A stretch of DNA of 13,054 bases from Hyphomicrobiales bacterium (GTDB taxonomy: Bacteria; Pseudomonadota; Alphaproteobacteria; Rhizobiales; Devosiaceae). The notes under the pieces were generated by a model that was given only the letters and a program-made list of their open reading frames with translations, did not search any database and was not told the DNA's origin. Positions 12,845 through 13,054 of this stretch are shown here, piece by piece. The stretch's first letter is position 1. Each line of letters begins with the position of its first letter. The position numbers and the translations under genes are program-made. Location of the stretch: the NCBI GenBank assembly GCA_026989045.1, contig JALSJY010000191.1, positions 1 through 13,054 on the forward strand. The letters are read 5' to 3'.

Positions 12845-13054
12845 ATGTTAGAAAAAAATATACAAGATTTAAGCTTTAAAACACCAGATTATGCGCCAGA
12901 TCGTTGGGATAATATTAAGCGCACATTCACCCCTGATGATGTTACTCGCCTTGCTGGCTCTATGCCAATAAAATATAGTTTGGCTGAAAATGGTGCAAAA
13001 AAACTTTGGCAATTATTGCAAAGCGAAGATTTTGTCCCAACTCTTGGCACTTTT
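12845..13054 (+). CDS. aceA: Isocitrate lyase, N-terminal part
   Basis: The first 70 codons of isocitrate lyase are present; the gene runs off the right edge. The enzyme splits isocitrate into succinate and glyoxylate, the first step of the glyoxylate shunt used for growth on acetate and fatty acids. The translation shows the typical start of the family: RWDNIKRTFTPDDVTRLAGS, then IKYSLAENGAKKLWQLL and DFVPTLGTF, matching the usual pattern RGS-x-x-I-x-x-x-LAE-x-GA-x-x-LW. The active-site KKCGH motif lies beyond the window. AGGGAA lies about seven bases before ATG. The divergent ScfR/RamB-type regulator supports the call. Confidence 0.9.
   Translation, partial: MLEKNIQDLSFKTPDYAPDRWDNIKRTFTPDDVTRLAGSMPIKYSLAENGAKKLWQLLQSEDFVPTLGTF

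Noticed and set aside
1..13054. CRISPR arrays, tRNA or rRNA genes, transposase genes, integrase attachment sites
   Set aside because: No regularly spaced repeats, tRNA-like cloverleaf sequence, ribosomal RNA segment or recombinase motifs were seen; the only repeats are the palindromic intergenic units and short sites listed.

Overview
The window suggests an AT-rich alphaproteobacterium, probably Hyphomicrobiales-like (inference). The signs are a Tat-exported BMP-family binding protein, a membrane urate hydroxylase (PuuD type) with a fused cytochrome c domain, a regulator of the ScfR/RamB type beside isocitrate lyase, and scattered palindromic intergenic repeats of the kind that encode 'VIPAKAGIQ'-like peptides. 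No species can be named from this sequence alone.

Plus strand, 1-9322: a purine scavenging and breakdown locus. It runs from the 3' end of xdhB (catalytic subunit of xanthine dehydrogenase) to xdhC (its cofactor-insertion chaperone), then a complete BMP-type ABC importer (double ATPase, two permeases, Tat-exported binding protein), a membrane urate hydroxylase (puuD) and guanine deaminase (guaD). The logic is consistent: import a nucleoside or base, deaminate guanine to xanthine, oxidise xanthine to urate, and oxidise urate to 5-hydroxyisourate while passing electrons to a c-type heme. Genes for steps after 5-hydroxyisourate are not in the window. Two gaps in this run, 2937-3224 and 6336-6787, carry no credible gene and are filled with several families of palindromic repeats. 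A good intrinsic terminator at 9370-9400 closes the locus.

Minus strand, 9416-10773: a two-gene c-type cytochrome unit. A secreted diheme cytochrome c is followed by a NapC/NirT-type tetraheme quinol dehydrogenase, with a strong terminator-like hairpin between them. No catalytic reductase subunit is visible. The promoter region of the diheme gene carries two identical 17-base copies of a palindrome exactly 21 bp apart, which look like tandem operators.

Right end, 10947-13054: an XRE/ImmA-IrrE-like regulator on the minus strand is divergent from a small unrecognised 76-residue ORF and from the start of isocitrate lyase (aceA, cut by the window edge). The divergent region holds an unusual cluster of TTTACA hexamers, candidate sites for this regulator. 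Acetate or fatty-acid control of the glyoxylate shunt is the most likely theme.
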